NCBI GenBank assembly: GCA_964020975.1
Contig: OZ026613.1
Span: forward strand, 63,168,011 to 63,232,010
Source of the DNA: Hermodice carunculata
Lineage: Eukaryota; Annelida; Polychaeta; Eunicida; Amphinomidae
DNA length: 64,000 nucleotides
Direction of reading: 5' to 3'
Shown here piece after piece: positions 1 through 12,700 of this stretch. The position numbers and the translations under genes were made by a program. Numbering within the stretch: the first letter of the stretch is position 1; each line of letters begins with the position of its first letter. Below the pieces are notes generated by a model. It was not told the origin of the DNA. It worked only from the letters and a program-made list of their open reading frames with translations, and searched no databases.

Positions 1-239
1 TAAAACCTTTAGCTATTAATGTTCAGGGACTGCTATGGACATTCACTATAATGAGCCTAATATTACATAAATGTTAGTAAAATGGTCATTGTATTTTAAT
101 ATATATGCCAAATGCTACATAAGTATTTGTTGAGGGCTATTTTGCTCCAATATGCCAAATGCCATATAAATTTGTTGCGCCTGACGATGTCCTTCCGTGC
201 ATCCTTCCAACACAGTTTGTTCAAGCCCTACTGTATTTC

Positions 240-512
240 TCATACTGTAAGACCTACACGTACATCAACACATACACCTACATGTACACCTACACCTACA
301 CCTACACCCACACCTACAACTACACATTATCTACATATACACTTACAACTATACCCACACTTACCGTACAACTACAACAACACATACACTTTTAACTATA
401 CCTACACTCACACCTACAACTACAACTACACTTACACTTACAACTATACTTACACCCACACCTACAACTACACTTACGACAACATCTACACCTTCAACTT
501 TACCTACACATT
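240..512 (+). repeat. Degenerate (CCTACA)n-type microsatellite
   Basis: Repeated ACCTACA/ACTACA hexamer-like units run for about 270 bp. The long Thr/Tyr open frames here are translations of this repeat. Confidence 0.85.
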
Positions 513-529
513 CCAGATAATTTGATGTG

Positions 530-1000
530 CAGATACTTCATAGGATAGGAATGTGTGGTGCACCAAGATTATTTCACTGTGACCTTGACCTTTGACCACA
601 TCATAGAATATGCTTCTGTGTGTCATATTTCTTGAATAACTAGAGCTACCAAACTTAGTATGTGGATAACTTCTAGTGATCTGAGTGTCACATACCAAAA
701 TTAGGTCACTGTGACCTTGACCTTTGGCCCCATCATTGAAAATGCTCATGTGAGCCATATTTCCTGTACCTTTTCTTAAGAAATACCAAACATGGTGTGG
801 ACACTTCTTGGAATAGGGGTGTGCCATATACCAACATTTGGCTTCTGTGACCTTGACCTTTGACCCAATCATAAAAATACTTGTGCATGCCATAATTCCT
901 TTACTGTAATACTTACAGATACCAAACATGGTGTGTTGATACTTCTGGGGACAGGAGTGTGTCACAAGTCTGTTCACCAGTAGAGGACTGTTATGCAATG
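530..1000 (+). repeat. TGACCTTGACC-type dispersed repeat
   Basis: About 140-bp units repeat 'TCACTGTGACCTTGACC' followed by 'ACCAAACWTGGTRTG' three to four times. The same text recurs at 3080-3640 and, inverted, around 31440-32920. Confidence 0.7.
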
Positions 1001-2941
1001 CTTGATCTTGTAAATGGCTACATACATGTACTTTATTTCACAATGTTCACAATGGAACTTCAGGTGAAGATGTTTAAAATGACTGTGGCATGTGACACAC
1101 AGCTACTTTGAACTGACTGTTGACAAATTAGTGCAAAATTTGAAGTCAGGGATACTATCTAGTTCATGTTTACTGGCTTTCAGATAATGCATTCTTTATA
1201 GTGGTTTATTAGAGGATTCATAATAGTTGTCCAGTGAAAGTCACTCCTAACCAGGCATATGTCCTTACCGTATATTAGATATACATGGTCAGCATGAAGT
1301 GCTCAGCTTCTGTGACGTGATGGTGTATGTGGCATTGGTGTTGCATCATTTGCAAGGCAAGGGAATTCAATATGGTATTGAAATAGCAGTATTCCTGACA
1401 TAACCCCAATGGTAGTGTGGAAGTGCATTGTTGCTGGGAGTGTGTGCTACTGACATCTGGCTTAAGGTAAAGGTCACAATGGACAAAGTTACACAGACTG
1501 CAGTTCTCAGAAATTGTCAGTTTAAACATTGAAGGCTAAACCTAACAGCAGAAGAGAAAATGAAAGCTTCAGCTCAAAACTTACTGCAGACACAAAATAG
1601 AATTTGAGATTAAATCTTTCTGACCACCTTTTGTTTTGAGAGAATGAAGCAATCCAATTTAACTGTTGTACCTTTGACTAATTTTATGTTGCAAGTGTTT
1701 AGTCCCTCTCTGACATTTTGTTGCCAGTGTCCCAAAATACCAAGTACATGTACTGACAAATTAGTCAAACTAGACAGTTTCAACATTTAGTACATGCACT
1801 GTCAAAAACAAAGGATTTACATAACTGAAATATGAGCAAATACAAAAAGGTCAGAAGAACATTGCAAGTGCGTGTAGCTTGAAGCCCAAAGATGAAGCAG
1901 CAATTTTGTGTGTGCAAGTTGTACATAGGATTATGAAAGATAGTATCAATGGTTTAAATTGTAACATCTTTGGTATGTCAGCAGCATCATACTCTAAAGT
2001 TTGAGTGTCATGATAGCCTGCTGTGTGTGGATGTGACAGTAGTATGCAATTCAGGCTGCCTCAGCAGTAACTGTGCATGTATCTTGTTGATTATGTTGCC
2101 ATGTTTCATTGAGGATATCATAGTTGCTTCAGTCATATTGGAATGCCAGCTCATCATGCCGACTTTAACCCTTTACCCAAAAGCCAACTGAAAGTGCCTG
2201 AATGAATCAAATGACTTGTGCGTCAGTATTTTTGTCATCATATTTTGTATGAGAATTGTATTCAAGACACATCAGAATAACATTATAGCAGGTCAACATT
2301 TTTCCTAGGGTGCAAGTTGGACACTAAAGGTCCAACTGGTACCAAAGAAAATGTTGACTCTATTTTGACTTGAGGCAATAGTGTCAATGCATTCATTGCT
2401 GAGAGTGACAGTTTCTTCATAAATTGCATGGTGCATGTCATTGTTTCCTGCATTTGTATACAACACCACAGTTATGTATATTCAACAGAAGCCATACAGA
2501 TTTTGGCTTTGACCAATATATGCTACAAGTTTCAAGCTTAAGCCACTCTGCTTTCACTCTAAGCCCAAGATCCAATGGATGCCATGTTTTATTGTACAGA
2601 ACCTGCATGATCTTTTTCCTAGTCTTGCACAATATTTATTTTGATTTTGTCTAAACATTCTTTTATTTTTTGAGGCTGTGAGAAGACACCATTTATATTT
2701 TTTAGTTGACCACTTTAAACATCAAACAGAGTGTGGTTTAAATCAGTTATGTTCGCAGGTTTCTTTTCAGACGAGGCCTTTTGAGTGTCAACTGCATAAA
2801 AGTACAATCACTTGTAGTAAGAAGCTTAAACAGGACTTTTTTCTTGTGCTTTATCATAAAGACTTGGATCCATTTTGGCGTGGGCACAGACTTATGATGA
2901 CAAAAGCTATGCTGATATCACTGATGAATCTATAGCTGATA

Positions 2942-2987
2942 TGGGGGGATGGGGGTGGGGGTGGGGGGGTGGGAGAGTGAGGGTGTG

Positions 2988-3028
<41 letters not shown>
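2942..3028 (+). repeat. G-rich tract and (GT)n microsatellite
   Basis: A run of GGGGGT units leads into about 19 GT dinucleotides. Confidence 0.9.
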
Positions 3029-3029
<1 letters not shown>

Positions 3030-3074
3030 GTTGCACACCAGGTAATCTTCACGTAAAGCTCCCATTGCATGCAT

Positions 3075-3640
3075 ATGTCCCCCACTGGGGACCATAGGTT
3101 CGCACAGGGTCCTTCTGTCCGTCCTTCTGTTCATCCTTCCGTCCATCCTTCCAGCAAAGCTTGTACAGGCCAAATTTCTTATACCGTAACACTTACACCT
3201 ACCAAATTTGGTGGGTGGATACTTCATGGGGGTAGGGGTGTGTCGCGCACCAAAATTTGGTCACTGTGACTTTGACCTTGACCTTCCATAAAGATTTAGC
3301 TTGTTGGGGCTATATTTCTTATACCATAACACCTACAGCTATCAAATTTGGTGTGTGGACACTTCATCTGATAGGGGTGTGTCACACACAGTTGAGTCAC
3401 TGACTTTTGACCTTGACCTGTGACCTCCTTAAAGTTTTGGCTTGTTTTGGCCATATTTTGTATACGAGCATACCTACAGCTACCAAATTTGGTGGGTGAA
3501 TACTTTATGGGGTAGGGGTGTGTTGCGCACCAAAGTAAGTTTTTTCAGTAGTTATCACACATAAACAAATTTCATACTAGTACAGTCAACTTTGCTATCT
3601 ACTCTGGTGGTGGACTATGTATTGTTATGCAATACTTGAT
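3075..3640 (+). mobile_element. Dispersed repeat with (TCCG)n-rich end
   Basis: It begins with a 'CCCCACTGGGGACCATAGG' hairpin and a TCCGTCC-rich stretch, then units with 'ACCAAATTTGGTGKGTGRA' and TGACCTTGACC. It is the inverted-orientation relative of the element at 31405-32920. Confidence 0.6.
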
Positions 3641-4574
3641 CTTGTTTCAAATTCTTAGGGTGAACAGTAAGCATAGGGATATTTTGATGATCTTCATTGT
3701 GTAAACAGATAGAAAAGGAAATGAGGAAAACAATGATGGTGGTTAAAAAGTTTTTATAAACATCATGAATATTTTGTAAACTCATGGGGCCTTTTTTGAA
3801 AATTTTAATTCACAAAGCCTTTTTTAAATGAAACAAAACTATTGATTTTTGGAGGGAAATAAACCATATTACATGAGAACAGTAAATGATAATGACTATA
3901 CCTTCATGTTACCAGGGAACAGTGCTGGTAAGTGGATTCAGTAGGACTGGTGCCCTCGTGTGTACACTGGCTTCTTTCTCCCAGTAGACCTCAGCTTGTC
4001 ATAAGACAAGACTAGCTTATATTACTAGTAGTGTCTGGTCAATACATTGGATGTCTCTGTCTCTTTGTGCAGCACAATCTGAAACATTGTATCATTTATG
4101 TGTCATTTCATTCAACCATGATATAGTTTCTTCCGTAGAAGTGCGGTGGTCCTGCAGCTTGTGAAGTTTCTGTGCTTTCCTGAAGTTTACGGTGAAATGA
4201 TGTGTAATATGAATTTTATATTATAGTGTAAAATTCATGCTTGGCACTCTGTTGCTTGGTATTTGCTCATTGTAGTTTATGGACAAGACATTGAGAACAA
4301 ATAGTTGATGATGACGATGATGATCTTATTTAGGAAATGGATTGATGCTTTGTGTAATTTTCCTTTACGATAGGAAAGTCTGGCATCAATAACAAATTAC
4401 TACCAATTATTTATTAAGACAATAGACAAAGACCTTGACAATAGTTATGAATAAAATGGCTGATGTTACAGAAGGTCTTTAGCTGCTATCTTTGTAGACT
4501 TTTGCATCAGTGTGTTACTGTTGTTGTACACATCTTGAAGCTTGTTCATCACCCATGCTGGGCTCACATTTTTC

Positions 4575-4780
4575 TCATGTAAGTAGTGGTTACTGTGAAT
4601 TGCTTTAATTTCCCTGTACTCTTAGTTTTGCTTATTTCGCCGATGGCACAAAACTGTGAAAACACAGTGAAAAAGTGTTCTAACTTTGTTTGAATATGAA
4701 TTATGTCCAAAACAGTGAAATTAGAACTACTGTGAAATGTCAAAAATACAAAAACCACGAACAGTTATACACACGAAAAA
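4575..4780 (+). repeat. 200-bp dispersed repeat, copy 1
   Basis: Shared words with 7420-7595 include 'TTAATTTCCCTG', 'TTAGTTT', 'CACGGTGAAA'-like runs, 'TCCAAAACAGTRAAAT' and 'GTGAAATGYCAAAAATRCAA'. Probably a short non-autonomous element. Confidence 0.6.
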
Positions 4781-6493
4781 TAAAGCAATTTACAGTATGA
4801 CAAGTTTAACTATGGAAAAAGCCAGTGGTTGTCAAGGTAACTACTACACGTGTGTAATTGTCCGGGCAGGACACTAGGATCATTGTAGGTCATTTAGCAG
4901 TTTAACTGGTACAGTTTAACACGTTTATCTCAGAAGTCCAGAGAGTAAACGGAATCTTAACCCTCCCAGGTGATGTCCTTGATACAGGATATCTCACAGA
5001 TTATAACCCAGGTTTTGTGTGTCTGTTTAAGAGCCCTATTGCTCTGGCCTATTGCATGATAAATTTTGCTGTAGTTTTCACGTATACGGGTGGTGAAACT
5101 CATCCTGCATCACTAGAGACAATGATACTTCACTGAATTTCGTGACAAAATGTGTCAGGTACATATACAGTGTTTACATGTATAATGAAAGGCAATACAT
5201 TACTGAACCCACAGAAATTGTGTACATAGATTTCTAGATGTCATTGTAGTGGGGGCACATGTATATAACTCCAGTGTTTCAAAATCCAAAAATATTTTAT
5301 ATGTATTTTATTTATCTATTTTATTTGCTAAGTTTCAATCAGCATATATATATATATCAAGACAGTGAAAAAACAATCAAAATTTATAAAATGTAATGTA
5401 CCTTTTAAATTTACACTTGTACTGCTGATTCAATGCAAAGCAACTCCCAGAAATGATTATATGAGACAAATGCAGAGTCAATTACCCTGAAAAATAACGA
5501 TGATGAGCAGTAAAAGCTACTCCTTCATAAAAACCAATGCATTTTAAGTTAAAACATCATACTTGACTGAGTAAATATCTTTTATTTACCATTTATGCCC
5601 CCATTCAATTTCAATATGAAAAACGGGAAAACCCAGAGGTATAAAACAAGAGACATCTAATAAATTGAAAAAAAAAAAAAAAAACCCTTGAAAAGCATCA
5701 TTTCTTCCTTGTGTCTTGTACAGGTTTTAGCACCTGGCAGCATTGTGCCAGCAGTATATAATATCTGCTGTGTTTGCTGTGTTTGTCCCCAACGGTGAAG
5801 TAATATTGGGTGCCCTTGCTTTATTTTGTTTCTCGTACTAATTCAAAAGGGGACCCCATGTGATCTAAGCTTTGTTTACTAAGTGGTGGCATGTGAAGTG
5901 ACAGCCTTGAAGCTTGCATACTGACTGGACTGGCAGACTGACAGCATTTTTGAGGAGGAATTAATTCTTTGAGGAGGAAGGTTACACTAACAATGAGTAC
6001 TGTGTCTGGGTTAACTTACACAATGTGGTGAATAGTCACCGTACATCAGATATCATGGTGCAAAATTATTTCAGCAGTGAAACAGTTGATTGAAAAAAAA
6101 AGGGAAGGGGAAATTAGGTTTTTACCAAACTCTGGTTCCCTTGCTAAGAAAGACCTTGTGTTTTGGGAAGAACTGAAATTATCTTTGTAGAAAATATGGC
6201 ATGTAGATTGTCCCTGTATGGCAGAAAAAGGGTTAGCGGTATGTTTTAATTATTCTATTGACAGACTGGAGATACATGTATGTATGTTAACTTACAGTTT
6301 ATGTTGTAGTTTGTGTTTTGCAGGGGAGATGATGGTAAGTGATTGTGACCTGAAACCATAGATTGTAGTAGCATACTGTACTGTAAAGTGTAGAATTAAC
6401 TCTTTGACTGTTGTAGGCCAGATTCTTCTGTACAGAGGAACAGTGAAGGTAAATGATGGTAACACATTCAGTCTATTGTTGGGCTGCTTGTAG

Positions 6494-6705
6494 GGTGAGT
6501 GACAACAAGGTAAAGAAGGCCCAGCCAAATCTGTACAAGAAGCAGCCCCCGCCCAACCACCACAGCTCAACCCTAAGTCCACAGCCCATCCTGCAGACAG
6601 AGAAGACCTCGCTTCATGATAAGACTTTCACCGACAAATCAAACGCAAAAAGAAAAAGCCGAGAAGGAGGAGGACTCAGTTTACCAGAAGTCAAAGGCGC
6701 AGAAG
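6494..6705 (+). CDS. Unknown plus gene, exon a
   Basis: After CTGCTTGTAG the frame reads [20 protein letters not shown], then a Ser/Thr/Pro and Lys-rich stretch ending V-K-G-A-E. The donor is GAAG|GTCAGT. It is 212 nt, phase 2 in and phase 1 out. GC content rises sharply against flanking DNA, as expected for coding sequence. Confidence 0.65.
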
Positions 6706-9700
6706 GTCAGTAGCTGTCACAACAATGGTTTCTTGTTGATTGGTCATCGGGTGTCTTGTTTTTACTCATCCATGGGACCAAGTGTTGGTAACCAGTATGA
6801 AATTTTATACAAAACCAGAAAATGTACATGTATTACTTGTTTATGTACCAATCATGTCTCAGGTGTTATAATGCCACTGTAAGTGCTGCTGGGAATGTGA
6901 ATGTGGTAAAGGTATTTGTTTAAATGCTATAAAGTAGATACGTTTGCCATATTGAGATTGCTAATAGACATTTACCTGCTGGGAGTGTGTTATCACTTTT
7001 CCATCACCCACCACACTCAGCTACACTGTAAGGCATGTGGATCTCCAACCATATGTTAGCATGTGCCACACATGACAAGGATCACATGAACAGGTCTGTC
7101 TAGGTAACTAGACACAGGCAGGGTAGTCGTATGCCAAACCACAACTTTTCACAATATTATGTAAATGTTGGATTTCTGATGTTACAGCCAGCTAAGCTGC
7201 AATGTTCAGCTTCATCGTCATCCCCCCCCCCCCCATTCCTGTACCAGATGACTATAAAAGTTAAAACAGACTATTGTAAGCATTTTGTTAGCCACATTGC
7301 CAAGCGTTCAAACAATTATTATGCACGAGGATTGCTGTTAGACCAAGGTTGAAATTATCATTGCGAAACCATATGCAAGGGAGAAGCGCATTGTTTTGAT
7401 GATGGACTGGGGCAGTAGTGATGACTGTGAATTCACTTAATTTCCCTGAATTTTTAGTTTCTTTCATTTCACTCATAGGACAAAGCAGTGAAAAGAAAAT
7501 CACGGTGAAATAGTATTGTGATCTAGGTTTAAAAGGATGTATATCCAAAACAGTAAAATCAACACTTTAGTGAAATGCCAAAAATGCAAAAGCTTTGAAC
7601 TGGGGAAGCAAAGGATCCCTTTGATGACATAACAGATCCTGCTCAACATCAAAAACAAAACAAAAGACACTCACCAGGTGCACCGACATCTTTTGTTCTG
7701 GAGATGTTCAACCCAAAAAACCCTGTCATCAAGATTCTATGGTCACTCAGGGCCTGTGGTGCCTGGGGTGCCTGCAGTTTTGGTGCCTGTTTCCTTCCTG
7801 AGCTGTCCATTGCCATTGCCCAGCAGACCTGTTACTGCCATCATGCTCTCTAGTAATAACTTTGTGTACAGTTATGCTGACACTTCTCACTCTGCTAGAG
7901 TTACTGCCTGTTCAATTCAACTTTCAAACCATCTTTCACATGGTATTACCTGCTGATGAAAAAATATCTGTGGGAAAAACTTGATCATAAACTTCTACTG
8001 ATCATATTTAACTCATACTTTTTGATAAAGAAATGGTGAAGAATCTCAAATGAATATAAATTTAAGAGTTCAATGTCATGACAGCGACGTCATGAAAATG
8101 CCGGTCAGCCACTTATAGTCACCTACCCGTGGTAACACAAGAAAGGATGTTCAGTTGTTAAAGTAACTAGCTTTGCTTTCATCACAAGTTCTCATACTGT
8201 TCTCTGCAAACACATGTAGCAGGATCTTTTTACTCTGTTCCATTGACCGATCTTTCACCTGTTTTGTTACGTATACACATAGCTTTTGTCCCAGATATTG
8301 GTGGCTTGGGTGATGAGAATATTCAAGGGAAATGAACCTTAATTTATGGACTATTTTTAAATGTTGAAGGTATATTTAGGGGTTCATAAAGCATACATAC
8401 CCATACATGTATGAACGCAATTGCTGTTTGTAATGGCAGGGAAGTCCCCCCCCCCCAAGTATCTCTGGTGATGACACCACTGCCTCTTCTGATGCTGGCA
8501 CATGTGCTACTTGTTGGTGTAAGATTTGCAAATTTATAGGGGGTGGGGGCAGGTGGGCAAGCATAGGAATTATTGAGCTGGTTTAGTTTAGAATGGTGGG
8601 AAGGGATCCAGATATTCTTCTGTACAGAAAAATTGAAGAACTAGATTATATATTCAAAGTGTGTAAGAACTAAATTATATACGCAAAGTCTATAAAAATG
8701 GAAAAACCGGAAAAGTATTGGAAACAAAAGTATTCTTTCTGTGTCAGGGCGAGGAGGGTTGAAATCAGAGCAATCTGAGCTTGTTTGCCAGGAGATTGCT
8801 GACAGGGAGAGCCTGGTGGCAAGTTACATGACAATATGGTGCTTTATTGGCACACCAGGTTTTAACTGGTGCAAGACCTATTGATGCCTGTAACACAGCA
8901 TAGCATGGTAACTGTCAATCAAGCCTGTCCAGTTGGCCCATTAAGATATCAATTTATAATGGCAAAGCAGTGAACTAGGTCCAGCCACTCAATGCACTGG
9001 TCCTATGGCTTTGATATAGCTTGTGTGGATCATTATGGTTCATGTACAGTCAATAGAATTATATTTTATTTATTGCATGTATCTGATTGTTTTATTGATG
9101 TGCATACATCAATGCTGGTCCCTCTGGTCATCTGAGTATAATACAACTGCTTAGAGCTTGACCTCCTGTAAGAGGACTATGTTATACACACTGACAAATC
9201 ACCTGTGGAGCTCACCTTCTTCACCCAAAGATATCTTCTGCCAGAATTTCCCAGCAGTGTACATGTTTTGCCAGAGAATTTTTTTCAAATATCACCAGGC
9301 ATTGAAATTGTTTCTGTTCAAATGTCTTTGCAGCCAACCCCAACAAGAACAAGAACAAGAAAGGCTATGTGGCCACCATACCCCACATTGCCACACTGGA
9401 CTTCCAGGACAGCCAGGTCAGTAAATGTAAGCAAACCACACTTTATTTTTCCCCCATTGTCAGCTAATATGTTGGTCCATCCCTAGTTCACTTTGCAGTC
9501 ACAGAGATCTACCTCTACGTTTTACCCCCCTCAGCCTTATCAGCCAATAGGGTATTGTCATCATCAGTGCGTGTGTCTGCCTGTCCATCACACTTGCAGA
9601 CACAATAACTTTTAAACAAATTGAGCTACTATAAAAAACTTGTAGTGTAGAAGTATCTCATTGGGCACTTAGTCAAGTTTGACAATCAGTGACCTTGACT

Positions 9701-12700
9701 ATTTTCAAGGTCGCTAGGGGTAATCCCTGGCCAAGAGGGTCTTAAGGTCATTCCAGCCGTTGTATTTGATTTGAATGTCATTAAGATTGTTTCTTCATAA
9801 TCTGTCATCCTTTGAGCTCCTATACTGTATGTGCTTTATATATTATAATAACACTTAGCACAACTGGAACTTAATACCAGCCTATTTGGTTATAGTTATT
9901 GAAATTCTGTCAGATCAGAAGTGCTGAAATAAGAGTGGTCCTCAGTCTTCATAGCAGGGCTGCCCTGGATTTTCTGGTGCTTAGAATTTGAGTGTCCCTT
10001 TGCGTCATTGATACAGTCCTATAAATGTCTGGGCACATGGTATCCAGGCACAGACACCTGGTAAAACATTCTCCTCACAGAAGGAGTTCAAAATAGGCTC
10101 AAGTGGGTCCAGGAAAGACAGGAGACATGTTCGTTTATGTTAACATAAATGAAGATGCTACTGTCTTTCCTGGAGTCACTTTAAATGCTTCAAGATGTGT
10201 GCTTTGTGTAGTTTTTTGTTTCTGGATAAAACTGTCACTACCTGCCTCATGATGGAAGATATAAAAAAGCACTTGGCATGGTGCTCCTTTTGAACTACAT
10301 TCTTAGGCGCTGAGTGATTTTGATGCACCAAAAGTTGAGGGGACTACACTTTTCTTTTGTCTCTGCTGGTATAGTCCAGGGACCATGGAGTCTTCTATTT
10401 CTGTGCAGAAATTTTCATTCTTTACATTGTTATTATCTACATCTTCTCTGGAGATAATTCCTTTCATGAGTTTTTGTTTTTGTTTGTTTGTTTTTTTTTG
10501 GGGGGGGTATGATTTGAATGGCTTCAATAAACAAAATAACCAGTCAGCCTATCATACAACAAGCAGTGAAGTGATTCAGTATGGGTGGCCATTTGCATTT
10601 AAAGTTTACAATTCCATCACTCTCAAGGCATAAGGAAAACTATTGCTAACTCATGTTGCAATGTATCTCTGACTGCAGAAGCAAAGTGTAACTCAGGGTG
10701 TCCAACCCTGGTTGCTTAGGAAAGTAGGGAGCAACTCATTCCATTCTATGTCTGTTCCATACCAACTTGGTGCCATGCATGATACATGTTAACCCTGTCC
10801 CCCATAAACCTGGCCAAGTCCAGCCGATAGTCAAATGCCATCTGCTTCAATATTTTAATTACTTTCAACGGTAATGAAAAACAATTTGAATGGAAAATGT
10901 GGGCAAAATCTATCAAGATAACATGCCCCGGAGCAACAGCTTCTCTTCTCACCCACCTATCAAGATAGGTTGATAGCTTTCCATGACATGGGCTGGCCTT
11001 TACACCCAGCCCATGTCAAGGAAAGCTATTGACTCAGTCTTAATTCAAGGGGGCAAGGGTAGAAAAAAAAATGGGCTACAAAACAAAGTGCAGTATTTTC
11101 AGTGACCATGAAGTCTCCATTTCAGAAAGGCTTAAGTACATTATGTTGTGCAGAAGTGTATTATTGGAATGAGCAACTCCGCAGAGTAGAAGTTCCTATA
11201 ATTTAACAAAAAATAACATAGCACCTGTCTAACAACAAAATTGAATGTTTTAAACCATGAAAAATGATAATTTTTAGACAGTACCAACGCATGGAGGATA
11301 AAAGTATATGCAGAATTTTCTATATGTTCACATTTCATTTCTCCTTTTTACATGAAAATGAAAATTGCAGAGAGATTTAAGTTGATATATGATAGATGGA
11401 TATTTGATTTACATGTATTGCTTTTGTTTACCTGCAAAGAAGACAAAGTTCCATGTTATCCCTTCATAGACATGACACAGAGCCTGGGTCTGCTTTGGAG
11501 GTAATGCTTTTGTTTTTGACTCAAGAAACTGTTTCAATAAAGTATTAATTTTCTCCAAATGGCCAAGTTCTAACACAAGAGGCATGCTGGGAAAAGGGTA
11601 TTGAATGAAGTCATCATGAGACAAGTTTTATGTGTTTTTGCATCATGTTTCTTTTGCAGGACACACCACCTACCCCAGACAAAGATTCCAATTTACCTGT
11701 GGTATGACAGAAAAGTATGAAAGTGAGGACAAAGTCTACAGTGGCGCCACCTAGCCACAAACCACTATATTTTGATGGCTGCACATAAAATGTGGAGCCA
11801 TGGCAACTACTCACATTTCCAGAGATAAAAAAAAATATCAATGATGGACCAGTTGCTATGGCAACCAAATTATTTTCATAGTGGCTGTGATTGACAAGTT
11901 AAAAAGATATTTTGACAAGGTACAAAGTTCTGGAATACTCATACTTCATCTGATGTCACAGCAAGTAGTGAAAGTTTACTCTTTGAAGAAACAATTTTCA
12001 ACTTACTCTTAGTAAATTATTTCATTAGTTGGACATTTAGAAATTTGGTTGGAATCCATTTTAAATGGTTTCAGCTTAAAATTAGGATTATAAATCTCTG
12101 CTTCTTCCAGAGCTCCAGATCCCAAAAATCATGGTAGCTGCACTTTTGAATTTGAAGTTTGCGTTCCTGATTATGCAGATTATACTTTAATGAGATGCTT
12201 TTCATGTTTTCACTTAAGATTCCTGGTCAGAAAAGAGTTCAGAGTTCATGGGATTAAGGTCAGGTCAGGATGCTCTATGATTGATTTGTTTGTGTCCAAA
12301 ATATGACGTGGTGATAGCTTTATAAATCCAAATTATTCAATGAGATGATAAACAAAAAGATAAAATTAAACCTAAAAAAATCGACAGGTGATAAGTAAAA
12401 CTATTAATTCCATACTCATGACAAAATTTCATATACCATTTTCATCTTAATAAGTACACAGTGTGCTATAAAAAAATCATCCACAAAAGCTAAAAAAATG
12501 TAGATCCTAAGTGTAATAAAAAATTCTACCACTCATTTTAAAACTATGGGATATTTTTGGATTCTTTCCTTGAGAAAAATGGGGTGTGTGCACTTATTTA
12601 GATGAACACAGTATATTACTGGAAGCAAATGAGAATTTTATATTCCAATTTCTCATCAAAAGAGGTGCCATTCAAGTATACCTGCTATATGCCTAGTCCA

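Larger units (their letters stand above)
1..6493. other. Non-coding stretch left of the plus-strand gene
   Basis: I see no convincing exon here. It holds a CCTACA-type microsatellite, two copies of the TGACCTTGACC repeat family, a GT microsatellite and one of two related 200-bp repeats. Two very short acceptor/donor-bounded stretches near 6330 (11 nt) and 6419-6450 (32 nt) could be micro-exons but do not phase cleanly with exon 6494-6705. Confidence 0.5.

Noticed and set aside
7678-7956. Plus frame of 92 codons and an antisense exon-like stretch ending in CACCTG|GTGAGT
   Set aside because: Both strands give plausible short readings, and neither phases with a neighbouring exon.
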